Assembly: GCA_035524315.1 (NCBI GenBank)
Contig: DATKPD010000067.1
Coordinates: forward strand, 23,141-87,140
Direction: 5' to 3'
Source: BOG-938 sp035524315
GTDB lineage: Bacteria > Pseudomonadota > Alphaproteobacteria > Caulobacterales > Caulobacteraceae
DNA length: 64,000 bases
Of the stretch, positions 1-9,000 are shown piece after piece (position 1 is the stretch's first letter; every line of letters starts with the position of its first letter). The position numbers and the translations under genes were made by a program. Below the pieces are notes generated by a model. It did not search any database and was not told the origin of the DNA. It worked only from the letters and a program-made list of their open reading frames with translations.

Positions 1-16
1 CGCAATGCGTTCGTCC

Positions 17-520
17 TTACAAGGCCGCGAAATCCACGATCAGGGGCGTGATGTCCAGCGCCTTGAGGAAGGCGAGCAGGCCCGCGCGGCTGACGGCGGT
101 GGTGGCCGTGTTGACCAGGGGGTGGAAGTTGACCGGCTCGTCCTCGAGCAGCGCCTTGTCCAGCACCAGGCGCACGGCCCGGGCCCTGTCGTTGATCAGG
201 GCGAACACCGTGACCGATCCGGGCGTCACGCCAAGCGCGTCCAGCAGGCGCTCGGGCGAGCCGAACGACAAGCGCGCCGCGCCGATCGCGGCGGGCAGGC
301 GCTTCAGGTCGACGGCGGTCTCGTCGCGGGCGCACACCAGCCAAAGCTGGCCCTTGGCGTCCTTGAGGAACAGGTTCTTGGAGTGGGCGCCGGGCAGTGC
401 GGCCTTGATGTGGGCCCCTTCGCCGACCCGGAACACCGCCTCATGGTAGGTGGTGCGGGCTTCCACGCCGTGGGCGGCCAGGAAGGCGAGCAGCTCGTCA
501 GGGGTGGCGGGGCGGGTCAT
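17..520 (-). CDS. Prolyl-tRNA editing protein (ProXp-ala / YbaK-type deacylase)
   Basis: This 167-aa single-domain protein belongs to the YbaK/ProX editing family, which hydrolyses mischarged aminoacyl-tRNA (typically Ala-tRNA-Pro) in trans in the cytoplasm. What is seen: the N-terminal stretch on lowering a substrate (ARTTYHEAVF), the conserved segment around GAHSKNLFLKDAKG, then the LWLVCARDE strand and the GSVTVFALIND motif with a later NFHPLVNTATTA segment, all in the order usual for ProX proteins. Length matches stand-alone ProX proteins of about 165-170 aa. It stands alone and diverges from the DUF6065 gene at 605, leaving 84 bp for both promoters. Family assignment is firm; substrate specificity is inferred. 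Confidence 0.88.
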   Translation of the reverse strand: MTRPATPDELLAFLAAHGVEARTTYHEAVFRVGEGAHIKAALPGAHSKNLFLKDAKGQLWLVCARDETAVDLKRLPAAIGAARLSFGSPERLLDALGVTPGSVTVFALINDRARAVRLVLDKALLEDEPVNFHPLVNTATTAVSRAGLLAFLKALDITPLIVDFAAL

Positions 521-604
521 GGCGGTGGTCTAGCGGGCCAGGGCCCTGGCGCCAACGCCGTCCGCCGGGTAGGGATTTCACCCTAAGCGTCGCAAAGGCT
601 GGCC

Positions 605-1351
605 ATGCTCGAACTGGAATGCTTCCCCACCGCCGCCCGTCCGCCCGAACTGGTGCCAGGGCGGGCGCAGCGCGCCTGGATGGACCGCTTCCACGCTCGC
701 CATCCCTACCGCTGCCTGCCCCTGACCATGGCCAACACCACCGGGTGGGAGCTGCTGTGCCCCATGGCCTTCACGGCCGAATGGAACGGCGGCCCCAACC
801 AGGCCGACATCACCCTGACGCCCGACCTGCCGCACCCGGACTTCAAGGACTTCGTCACCTCGCACTTCTCCCAGGGTGTGCTGACCTTTCACCCCGGCTA
901 TCTGTTCCGCACCACCAACCGCTGGTCGATGTGGGTGTCGGGTCCGCCCAACCACATCCGCGACGGGATCCAGCCCCTGACCGCCCTGGTCGAGACCGAC
1001 TGGCTGCCATTCCCCTTCACCATGAACTGGATCTTCACCCGGCCCGGCCGCGTGCGTTTCGAGAAGAAGGAGCCGTTCTGCTTCATCACCCTGATGCAGG
1101 ACAAGCAGCTGGAGGAGTTCCAGGTGGTGCAGCGCTCGCTGGAGGGCAACCGCGCGCTGAAGGACCAGTACGACGCCTGGACCGCCCGGCGCGGCGAGTT
1201 CAACAAGAGCCTGCGCAACCGCGAGCCCGAGGCGGTGCGCGAGGCGTGGCAGCGCTTCTACTTCCGCGGCGAGTTGCCCGACAACACCGGCCCGGCGCCG
1301 AGCGAGCACGTCAACAAGCGCCGCCTGCGCGCGCCCAAGCTCGGCCTTTAG
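605..1351 (+). CDS. DUF6065 family protein
   Basis: A 248-aa protein of unknown function that I place in the DUF6065 family. It contains segments such as NTTGWELLCP, HFSQGVLTFHPGYLFRT and WVSGPPNHIRDGIQPLTALVETDW, which in this family describe a compact soluble domain rich in aromatic residues. The C-terminus from about residue 185 is charged and probably helical (ARRGEFNKSLRNREPEAV). No signal peptide or membrane segment is seen. The ATG at 605 follows an AAAGG ribosome site 8 bases upstream. Some members lie near peptide or glycan tailoring genes, but nothing here supports a specific role. Confidence 0.72.
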   Translation: MLELECFPTAARPPELVPGRAQRAWMDRFHARHPYRCLPLTMANTTGWELLCPMAFTAEWNGGPNQADITLTPDLPHPDFKDFVTSHFSQGVLTFHPGYLFRTTNRWSMWVSGPPNHIRDGIQPLTALVETDWLPFPFTMNWIFTRPGRVRFEKKEPFCFITLMQDKQLEEFQVVQRSLEGNRALKDQYDAWTARRGEFNKSLRNREPEAVREAWQRFYFRGELPDNTGPAPSEHVNKRRLRAPKLGL

Positions 1352-1433
1352 GGACGTTTTTCCAGAGCGGCGCTGGCGATCCGGGCCGCCCCAATCAGGC
1401 CCTTGCCAAGCGCGAGGCCCTCTGCCATAAGCC

Positions 1434-1451
1434 CCTCCTCTTTCGAGGAGG
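1434..1451 (+). terminator. Perfect 7-bp hairpin between DUF6065 gene and tRNA-Gly
   Basis: CCTCCTC and GAGGAGG are separated by TTTC and form a perfect hairpin 82 bp after the stop of the DUF6065 gene. There is no following T run, so it may be only a weak terminator or a transcript-end stabiliser. Confidence 0.3.
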
Positions 1452-1483
1452 CCCGCCAATTTCACCCATGGCAGGCCTGGAGC

Positions 1484-1558
1484 GCGGGCGTAGCTCAGGG
1501 GTAGAGCACAACCTTGCCAAGGTTGGGGTCGTGAGTTCGAATCTCATCGCCCGCTCCA
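1484..1558 (+). tRNA. tRNA-Gly (anticodon GCC), CCA encoded
   Basis: A canonical cloverleaf can be drawn by hand. The acceptor stem GCGGGCG pairs with CGCCCGC (1548-1554). The D arm is GCTC/GAGC, the anticodon arm CAACC/GGTTG carries the loop TTGCCAA with anticodon GCC, and the T arm GTGAG/CTCAT carries TTCGAAT. The discriminator T at 1555 is followed by encoded CCA. The gene is the attachment site of the island to its right: the 3' half from the anticodon stem on is duplicated at 22796-22850, and the intact copy here was completed by the incoming element, so tRNA function is kept. Confidence 0.97.
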
Positions 1559-1563
1559 AATTT
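1509..1563 (+). repeat. attL core (55-bp direct repeat, 3' half of tRNA-Gly)
   Basis: Identical base for base to 22796-22850. It starts inside the anticodon stem and ends 5 bases past the encoded CCA. The bases on either side differ (A1508 versus G22795; T1564 versus A22851), which fixes the limits of the repeat. Crossover must lie inside these 55 bases. Confidence 0.95.
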
Positions 1564-1579
1564 TACAAGCATTTAAAGC

Positions 1580-1614
1580 GTTACCTGACAGCTTCATCCC
1601 GTTGGCTAGGTAAC
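1580..1614. promoter_or_regulatory. Candidate left arm-type integrase or Xis site
   Basis: GTTACCTGACAG (1580-1591) is followed 15 bases later by TAGGTAAC (1607-1614), so the element has an inverted GTTACC/GGTAAC pair. The same two words in the same order occur at the other end of the island (22668-22679 and 22698-22705). Matching short repeats just inside both att cores are what arm-type sites of tyrosine integrases look like. Binding is inferred. Confidence 0.6.
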
Positions 1615-1623
1615 CCATAGGTA

Positions 1624-1651
1624 GCCCCGCCGCATCGTCGGGCCCTTTTTT
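1624..1651 (+). terminator. Possible terminator downstream of tRNA-Gly
   Basis: GCCCCG pairs with CGGGC across a bulged C, with the loop CCGCATCGT, and the arm is followed by CC and six T residues (1646-1651). It lies 66 bp past the tRNA. The stem is short, so this is a tentative call. Confidence 0.35.
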
Positions 1652-1705
1652 GGCCGCGGTGACCCTAAGCCCCGTCCATGGGCGCGGCATCGAACCGACC
1701 GGCCT

Positions 1706-2719
1706 TTATTTTCCAAGCAGCGCCTTCAGCTCATTCAAGGCAAGCCACGGCTGCGCGGCGTGGATCATGCGGTGGCAGTTGGCGCAGAGGAGCGCCAGGT
1801 CCTCGAGCCTTGTCCTGGAACTCTCGTCTAGAGTGCTGACGGGCTTGGTGTGGTGGGCCTCGATGTAGCCCTGGCCGCGAGCGCCATAGGTTTGCGCAAA
1901 GTCGAAGCCGCAGACCTCACACGCCAGTTTGCCCGACGCCCGAAGCGCGCTCTGCTTGCGCTGGTTGACCAAGGCGCGATTGCGCTCGCGATAGCGGTGT
2001 AGCCGGGTGAATATCTTGCCCTCCGGCGCTTCAGTGATCTCGTCCGGGTCGTAGTCGGGAATGGCGTCGGCCTCCAGCAGCTCCACGACGCTTCGGATTT
2101 TCTCCGCAATCTCTTGGAGCCTTACGGGATCGGAATGGAACTCAGCCCACACCGCACGCTGCGCCTCACCCTCGCGGGCGTCGCCCGGGCGCGTATTGGT
2201 TGGGTCGAGGTACACGAAGGCGTCGATCGTTCGGTAAACGGCGCCAGGGCTCCGAAAAGCCGCCTCACCGGTTCGTCCCAGCGTTTCGTTCAGGCGCCGC
2301 AGAAACTCCGAGAGCTCGATCACCCCAGGGGCGTTAATGCTTGTTGGCCGGCCGCGCTGCAAATAGAAGTCCAGGGCAAGGATCAGCTCGTCCCTCATCC
2401 AGTCGGGATGTTGGACGGTACGCGGAGTATTGGCTCCACCCAGTTTCACAACCTTGAAGCCCAAGTCTTCAAGCGCTCGCCTGACCGTGGCTTCGCCGCC
2501 GCTGAAATGGCTGCTCTTGAGGTGTGTAAAGCCAGGCCCGATGTAGCCATGCGCCACCCCGGCGATGGCCTTGGAATCATAGAGCTTGCCGTTGAGCTCG
2601 AGGAAATAGGTGCGGGATGGGCCAAACCTGTGGGCTTTTAAGAACGCCTCGCGGCCAAGTCGATCGAACTCCGCGATCGCCGATTTGACGGAGTCCAGTG
2701 TCAGATTTGAAAGCGCCAT
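1706..2719 (-). CDS. McrA-like HNH endonuclease with ScoMcrA-type N-terminal domain
   Basis: A 337-aa protein with two parts. The N-terminus (about residues 1-95) carries YFLELNGKLYDSKAIAGVAHGY and a following helical region, resembling the ScoMcrA N-terminal head domain of modification-dependent restriction enzymes. The C-terminus (about 265-337) is an HNH nuclease: CEVCGFDF, then EAHHTKPV, then LCANCHRMIH, giving the zinc cysteines, the catalytic HH and the terminal N/H. The likely role is cleavage of foreign (possibly modified) DNA. It points away from the DISARM-like operon, 106 bp from drmD, so the two share a divergent promoter region. It is the leftmost gene of the island. Nuclease family is firm; the target is unknown. 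Confidence 0.85.
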   Translation of the reverse strand: MALSNLTLDSVKSAIAEFDRLGREAFLKAHRFGPSRTYFLELNGKLYDSKAIAGVAHGYIGPGFTHLKSSHFSGGEATVRRALEDLGFKVVKLGGANTPRTVQHPDWMRDELILALDFYLQRGRPTSINAPGVIELSEFLRRLNETLGRTGEAAFRSPGAVYRTIDAFVYLDPTNTRPGDAREGEAQRAVWAEFHSDPVRLQEIAEKIRSVVELLEADAIPDYDPDEITEAPEGKIFTRLHRYRERNRALVNQRKQSALRASGKLACEVCGFDFAQTYGARGQGYIEAHHTKPVSTLDESSRTRLEDLALLCANCHRMIHAAQPWLALNELKALLGK

Positions 2720-2825
2720 GGTTCCCCCAAGCTTGGCCGGAACCTAGCACGAGGCAGCGAAATTGCAGCCGGGGCTCCTCATACCCAAAGTTGCAGGCAT
2801 GCGGAGTCGACAGCTAAGCTGACCT

Positions 2826-5800
2826 GTGGTGATTGGGCGGAGAAGTATCGGGGGACGCGTGGCCGACGGGATCGAGAATCTGCCGGCTGAAGGCGAGTTC
2901 GTGGCGCTTCGCGGCCGCCAGTGGCTTGTCGAGGAAGTTCACGCAGGCGAGCGCCTCAACTCTGTTCGGCTATCTTGCACAGATGATGACGCCCAGGGCG
3001 AGCCCATGGAGGTCGTTTGGGACGCGGAGATCAGCCCCTCCCGTCTTGATGAGGACGACTGGGCGCGGGTAGGGCGTGGCGCGCCAGACGACCCGGAGGT
3101 TCTCGCCGCACACCTGCGGGCGGTGCGCTGGCGTTCGTCTTCGGCGGCGGATCGGGAGTTGCTGCAAGCGCCCTTTCGCGCCGGCATCCGCCTTAGGGAC
3201 TCGGCCTACCAGCTCCTGCCCCTGCGCAAGGCGCTCAAGATGCCGCGGGTCAACCTCTTGATCGCCGACGATGTCGGGCTCGGAAAGACGATTGAGGCCG
3301 GTCTGATCGTCCGCGAACTGCTGCTACGTCGGCGGATCGATCTGATCGTCATCGCCGCCCCGCCTTCGATGACGCTTCAATGGCGGGACGAGCTGGAGAA
3401 CAAGTTCGGTCTGTCCTTCGACGTCATCACCCGTGAAAGGGTGGCCGAGCTGCGTCGCCAACGCGGGTTCACCGTCAATCCCTGGACCACGGGCTCGCGG
3501 TTCATCATCTCCCACAGCCTGCTGATCGACGAAGGTTACGCCGCCGGCCTGCGCGATCTTCTCAGCGAGCCCCGTGCTCGGGCGTTGTTCATCCTCGACG
3601 AGGCTCACCACGCGGCGCCCAGCGCCGGGACGAAATACGCTATCTCCAGCCAGCTGACGAAAGCGGTGCGGGAACTGAGCGGCCTGTTTGAGCATCGCCT
3701 CTTCCTCACCGCCACGCCGCACAACGGTCATTCCAACAGCTTTTCGGCCCTGCTGGAGATGCTAGACCCCCAGCGGTTCATTCGCGGCATCCCTGTTCAG
3801 CCGAAGGATCTGGATCAGGTGATGGTCCGTCGCCTGAAGTCCGACCTGCGCAAGCTTGACCCCAAGTCCTTCCCCGAACGCGTGGTCAGGGCGGAACGCC
3901 TGAGCGGCCTGCCCGAACATGCGCCGGAACTCGAACTGTCCCGGCTGTTGACGGCTTACGGCGAGCTACGGGCAAGGCGCATCGCCCGGCTCACCCCCGG
4001 CCGGCAAGCCATGGCTCAGTTGGCCTTCGTCGGCCTGCAGCAGCGCCTATTGTCCTCGATCGCCGCCTTCGCCAGGACATTGAAAAAGCACAGGGCGGGT
4101 ATCGAAGCGGCGATCGCGGCGGAAGGATACGCGCCTGAAGGCGCGGTGGCGGTGAAGGGCTTCGTTCGCGGCGACTCGGCCGACGAGGCCGCCGAGCTTG
4201 GGCTCGAGGACGAGGCGGCGGAGAAGGCGCTGGAAGCAGACGAGGACGCCGAAGCCGAGGCGGCCGCGGCGCAAGGCGCGGCCGGAGCGGCCAGAGCGGA
4301 ACTCGAATCCGAGCTGGCGGCGGTCAATGAGATGCTGGCCATCGCCGAGCGGGAAGCGTCCCGACCAGATGCGCGCGTCCGATGGCTCGTCGACTGGATT
4401 GGCAAGAACCTGCTTGAAGCCGATGGAAAGTCCTGGAACCGCCGGCGCTTGATCGTCTTCACCGAATACGAGGATACCCGTCGCTGGCTCCAGCGTCGGC
4501 TGGAGGAGGCGATCGAGGATACCGACGGGGCGGAAGCTCGCATTGGCATCTTCACCGGCGCGACCGGACAGGATCGGCGCGAGGAGGTCAAGCGGGCGTT
4601 CAACACGGACCCGGAAGAGGAGCCGTTGCGCATCCTGATTTGCACGGATGCTGCGCGCGAGGGGATCAACCTTCAGAGCTGGTGCTACGACCTCGTCCAC
4701 ATCGACCTGCCCTGGAATCCCGCACGGCTGGAACAGCGTAACGGCCGCATCGACCGCAAGCTGCAGCCGGCGCCCCAGGTGTTCTGTCGCTACTTCGTCT
4801 ATGAGCAGCGCCCTTCCGATGTGGTTCTCGACGCCCTGGTGAAGAAGACCGAGACCATTCGCGAGCAGCTCGGCTCGGCCGGGAAGGTGATCGAGGATAG
4901 GCTTATGGCGCGCCTCGAGACGCGCGGCATAGTCGCTGGTCAGGAAAGCGCGCTTGCGCGTGAGATCGAAGACGAGCGCGATGACGCGGCCGCTCGCGCC
5001 GCTCGCGAGGAGATGGCGGACGACGAGGAGAAGCGCCGCCAGACCATCCTGCGGGACGATGCAGACCTGCGCAAAGCCCTGGAGGCCTCCCGCGAGCGCG
5101 TCGGCGTGGACTTCGGCGATCTTCGCCGGGTGGCCGCCGCCGCCCTGTCCCGCGCGGGCGTGTCGCTGGACGCGGCCGATACCCGCAAGGTCGGTGAGGT
5201 CGAGGCTTTCCAACTCGATCCGGCCGCCTTCGGACCGGATTGGACCAGCGTATTCGACGACCTGCGGACTCGCCCGCGTAAGCGGGGCGAGCGGCCCGCT
5301 GAGTGGCGTAGCCGGGCGCCGGTCCGCGCCATCGCCTTTCAGCCTCCGACCTTGCCGGACGGCCGAGACGATGCCGGCACGGTTCAGCTTCATCTCGAAC
5401 ATCGACTGATCCGTCGCTTGCTGTCGCGGTTTCTCAGCCAGGGATTCCAACACGGGCTCTCGCGCATCGCAGTCGTCCGCGCCGATAGCGCCGAGCCCCA
5501 CGTCGTTCTTCTCGCCAGGCTGGCGGTCTATGGGGCCAACGCCGCGCGTCTGCATGAGGAGGTTATTCCGGTTACCGCGGTCTGGACCGACGCGGATCGT
5601 GGCCGCAAGCCGATCCGCGCGTTCGCCCTCGAGGGCCAGGCGGAGGAGCGGACGCTCAACCAGCTCGATAACGCCCTGCGCGGCGCCCGCACGGCCGGTG
5701 AGGCCGCCGTCGCCCGCATCCAGGCCCTCATCGACCAGGACGTCCGCGATCTGCTGCCGACCCTGAATGAGCGGGTGGCTGCGCGGCTCGCCCAGGTCAG

Positions 5801-6098
5801 GTCCGACCTCGCCAAGGTCGGCGAGGCTGAGGCCAAGAGCCTCACGAGTCTGCTCGAGGCGCAGCGCCTTCGCTTGACCAAGGCCGCCGCCGAGCCGGAC
5901 TCGCCGCAATTCCAGTTGGACCTCGACCCCGAAGGCCGGCGCGAGCGGGAGGCGGAGCGGCGCCACTGGACCTGTCGCCTCGCCCGGCTGGATAGCGAAT
6001 TGGCGGGGGAGCCCGATCGCCTTCGCCGGTCGTATGAGGTCAAGGCTCATCGCATAGAGCCTGTCGGACTCGTCTATCTCTGGCCGAATATCGGATGA
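2826..6098 (+). CDS. drmD: DISARM SNF2-like helicase DrmD
   Basis: A 1,090-aa SNF2-type ATPase. Seen: a beta-rich N-terminus (VALRGRQWLVEEVHAG), Walker A in DDVGLGKTIEAG near residue 147, a DEAH box (DEAHHAAP) near 257, an acidic alanine-rich insert at about 450-500, and a C-terminal RecA lobe with AREGINLQSW and the arginine-finger region EQRNGRIDRK near 635-650. This is the layout of DrmD of class-1 DISARM, a phage-restricting system. The GTG at 2826 has no ribosome site; a GTG at 2859 follows GGGGGA and may be the true start, giving 1,079 aa. It heads the operon, and its stop overlaps the next gene by ATGA. The membership rests on the adjacent drmMI, drmA and drmB. Confidence 0.9.
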   Translation: MVIGRRSIGGRVADGIENLPAEGEFVALRGRQWLVEEVHAGERLNSVRLSCTDDDAQGEPMEVVWDAEISPSRLDEDDWARVGRGAPDDPEVLAAHLRAVRWRSSSAADRELLQAPFRAGIRLRDSAYQLLPLRKALKMPRVNLLIADDVGLGKTIEAGLIVRELLLRRRIDLIVIAAPPSMTLQWRDELENKFGLSFDVITRERVAELRRQRGFTVNPWTTGSRFIISHSLLIDEGYAAGLRDLLSEPRARALFILDEAHHAAPSAGTKYAISSQLTKAVRELSGLFEHRLFLTATPHNGHSNSFSALLEMLDPQRFIRGIPVQPKDLDQVMVRRLKSDLRKLDPKSFPERVVRAERLSGLPEHAPELELSRLLTAYGELRARRIARLTPGRQAMAQLAFVGLQQRLLSSIAAFARTLKKHRAGIEAAIAAEGYAPEGAVAVKGFVRGDSADEAAELGLEDEAAEKALEADEDAEAEAAAAQGAAGAARAELESELAAVNEMLAIAEREASRPDARVRWLVDWIGKNLLEADGKSWNRRRLIVFTEYEDTRRWLQRRLEEAIEDTDGAEARIGIFTGATGQDRREEVKRAFNTDPEEEPLRILICTDAAREGINLQSWCYDLVHIDLPWNPARLEQRNGRIDRKLQPAPQVFCRYFVYEQRPSDVVLDALVKKTETIREQLGSAGKVIEDRLMARLETRGIVAGQESALAREIEDERDDAAARAAREEMADDEEKRRQTILRDDADLRKALEASRERVGVDFGDLRRVAAAALSRAGVSLDAADTRKVGEVEAFQLDPAAFGPDWTSVFDDLRTRPRKRGERPAEWRSRAPVRAIAFQPPTLPDGRDDAGTVQLHLEHRLIRRLLSRFLSQGFQHGLSRIAVVRADSAEPHVVLLARLAVYGANAARLHEEVIPVTAVWTDADRGRKPIRAFALEGQAEERTLNQLDNALRGARTAGEAAVARIQALIDQDVRDLLPTLNERVAARLAQVRSDLAKVGEAEAKSLTSLLEAQRLRLTKAAAEPDSPQFQLDLDPEGRREREAERRHWTCRLARLDSELAGEPDRLRRSYEVKAHRIEPVGLVYLWPNIG

Positions 6099-9000
6099 GG
6101 GGCCCGGGGTTGATGGCCGACGACGCAGCACGCGATCCTGACTTCGAATGGCTGGACTATGTTCCGCCCCAGGGCGTGGTCGCCGCGCCCGCCGTGCTGC
6201 GCGATCTGGGTCTCGTTCCCGAGCGCCAGACGGCGGTGGAGACCGGCGAGGTCAGGGCACTGCTCGACGCGCCGTTCGACGCCTGGGCGTTTGTCGAGCG
6301 GGTTCTGGGCTGGGATGCGCGCTTCGTGGCCGGCGCGCCGGGCGGACCGGACCTACCGCCTGGCCTCGAGGTCGTCCTGCCCGAACAGGCTGATCGGCTC
6401 GTCCCCACCTGGGCGGTCATGGAGTTGGGCGAGGGCGGCGACTGGCAGATGCTGGTTCGCGTCGAGGCTCCGCGGGTCGCGCCCGACGCCCGCCATTCCC
6501 TCGAAGGCTGGGAAGCCACGCCGCACCAGCGCCTCGAGCGCCTGCTGCGTGAGACCGGCGTTCGCGCCGGCTTGCTGATCACCCAGCGGGAGGCCGCGGC
6601 CGGCGAATTGGAGCCCGAGATTCGCTTGGTCTACGCTCCGAAAGGCGAGACCTCAGGCTGGCAAGTCTTCCCCGTCCGCCCCATGAGCACGGTCGCCGGC
6701 CGGCCGATCCTCGGCGGCCTCAAGCTGCTGCTCGACCGCAGCCGCCTATTCGCCGACCGCACCGATCGGCGCCTTCCCGCCATTCTCCACGCCAGCCGCC
6801 TTGCCCAGGACACCGTCTCCGAGAAACTCTCCAGCCAGGTGCTGGGGGCGCTGTTCGAGCTGCTTCGCGGGCTGGACGCCGCCGAGCCCGACCTGGTTCG
6901 CCCCCTCGCCGCCGAGGCGCCCGGCCATCTCTACGAGGGCCTCCTGGCCGTGCTCATGCGGCTGGTCTTCATCCTCTACGCCGAGGATCGCGACCTGCTG
7001 CCCTCGCGCCGCGACGAGGAGGCCCGGCGGATCTACGATGCCGGCTATTCGCTGCGCTGCCTTCACGCGCGGCTGACGGAGGATGCGGCGCTCAATCCCG
7101 ACACCATGGATGAGCGGCGCGGCGGCTGGGGCCGGCTGCTGGCTCTGTTCCGCTTAATCCATGCCGGCCACCCGTCCGGCTTCGTCCAGGCGCGGCGGGG
7201 CGGGCTGTTCGATCCTGAGCGCTATCCTTTCCTTGAGGGTCGGGCCGGTCCAGCGGCGGCGGCGAGGGTCCTAGGGCTCAGCGACGGATGCCTGCTGCGC
7301 ATCCTCGACGGTCTATTGGTCCTCCGGGAGAAAGGCCGGCCGCCTGAACGGCTGTCGTACCGAACCCTGGATGTCGAGCAGATTGGGTCGGTGTACGAGA
7401 CCGTGATGGGCTTCGAGGCGCGCCTGTCCGCCGGCCGCGCCCTGGCGGTGAAGGGCGCCAAGAGTCTGCCCTTTTTCGTCGACCTCGACGCGCTGGCCGC
7501 CAAGAAGGGCAAGGAGAGGCTCAAGCAACTCAAGGAAGACACCGGCCTTAGCCTCTCCGGGGCAAGGGCGGCGGCCGTCGAAGCCGCCGCGGACGTCGAG
7601 GCTCTGACCCAGGCCCTGGCCCCAGCGGTGGATCCGCGCGGTTCGCCCGGGGCCGTTCCCTTCGCCCCGGGAACGCCAGTGCTGCAGCCCACGGATGAAC
7701 GCCGGCGGTCCGGAAGCCACTACACGCCGCGCTCGCTCACTCAGCCCATCGTCGAGCACGCCCTGGCGCCGGCCTTCGAACGACTCGGCCCTGACGCGAC
7801 GGCGGAGCAAATCCTGGATCTCAAGGTCTGCGATCCGGCCATGGGCTCGGGCGCCTTCCTGGTCGAGGCCTGCCGCGCGATCGCAACCCGTCTGGCGAAG
7901 GCCTGGGAGCGATGGCCCGAGACAAAGCCGGCGATCCCTGCCGACGAGCTCGATGACGAGACCCTCCATGCCCGCCGTCTGGTCGCCCAGCGCTGCCTTT
8001 ATGGCGTAGACCGCAACCCCCGCGCCGTGGAACTGGGCAAGCTGTCCCTCTGGCTGGCCACGCTGGCGCGCGACCACGAGTTCACCTTCCTCGACCATGC
8101 GCTAAAGTGCGGGGACAGCTTGGTGGGACTGGACCTCGACCAGATCACCGCAGTGGATTGGGACCGCGGCAAGGCGCCGACCTTCTTCGGCAAGATCGTG
8201 CGCGATCACCTATCGGAGGCCGAGGCCGAGCGGGACCGGGTGCGCGCCCTCGCCGAGGGGGCAGGCGAGGCGGAACTGCGCCCCATGTTGCGCCGCGCCG
8301 AAGCCAAGCTGGAGGTCGCGCGACGCGTTGGCGACGGCGTAATCGCCGCCTTCTTCGCCGAATCAAAGCCAAAGGCCCGCAACCGCCGCCTCTTGGAATT
8401 TCAACAGGATATCCTCGCAGCCGGCGACTGGGCGGAACGCGCCAAGACCTTCAGCCAAGGCTTGCGCGAGGGCGAGCATCCCATCCCGCCCTTTCACTGG
8501 CCGGTGGAGTTTCCGGAGGTTTTCAGCCGCGACAATCCGGGGTTTGACGCCATCGTCGGCAATCCGCCTTTCGCGGGCAAGAACACGATTATCGACGGCA
8601 ATCGGACGAACTACCTCCCTTGGCTGCAAACGCTGCACGAAGGGGCGCACGGCAATGCCGACCTGGTAGCGCACTTCTTTCTGCGGGCCTTTGAGCTGTT
8701 GCGCCACGGCGGGGCCTTCGGCCTCATCGCGACCAACACCATCGGCCAGGGAGACACGCGGACCACCGGCCTGTCCAAGATTCTTGCGAGCGGCGGCGCA
8801 ATCTTACGGGCGACCCGAAGGCTCAAGTGGCCGGGCGAGGCGGCGGTGGTGGTCTCGGTAGTAAACCTTTGCAAGGGATCTGCACCGGCTCCGGCGCTGG
8901 ACGGTCGGCAAGTAAGTCGCATTTCGGCGTATCTCGTTGAGGGCGATCTCGATGTCTCGCCCGCGCCCTTGGCCGCTAATTCAGGTAAGGCCTTCCAGGG

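Noticed and set aside
4047..6131. 694-aa open frame antisense to drmD
   Set aside because: Long antisense frames are common in high-GC DNA; it shadows a gene with clear helicase motifs, and its own protein shows no domain.
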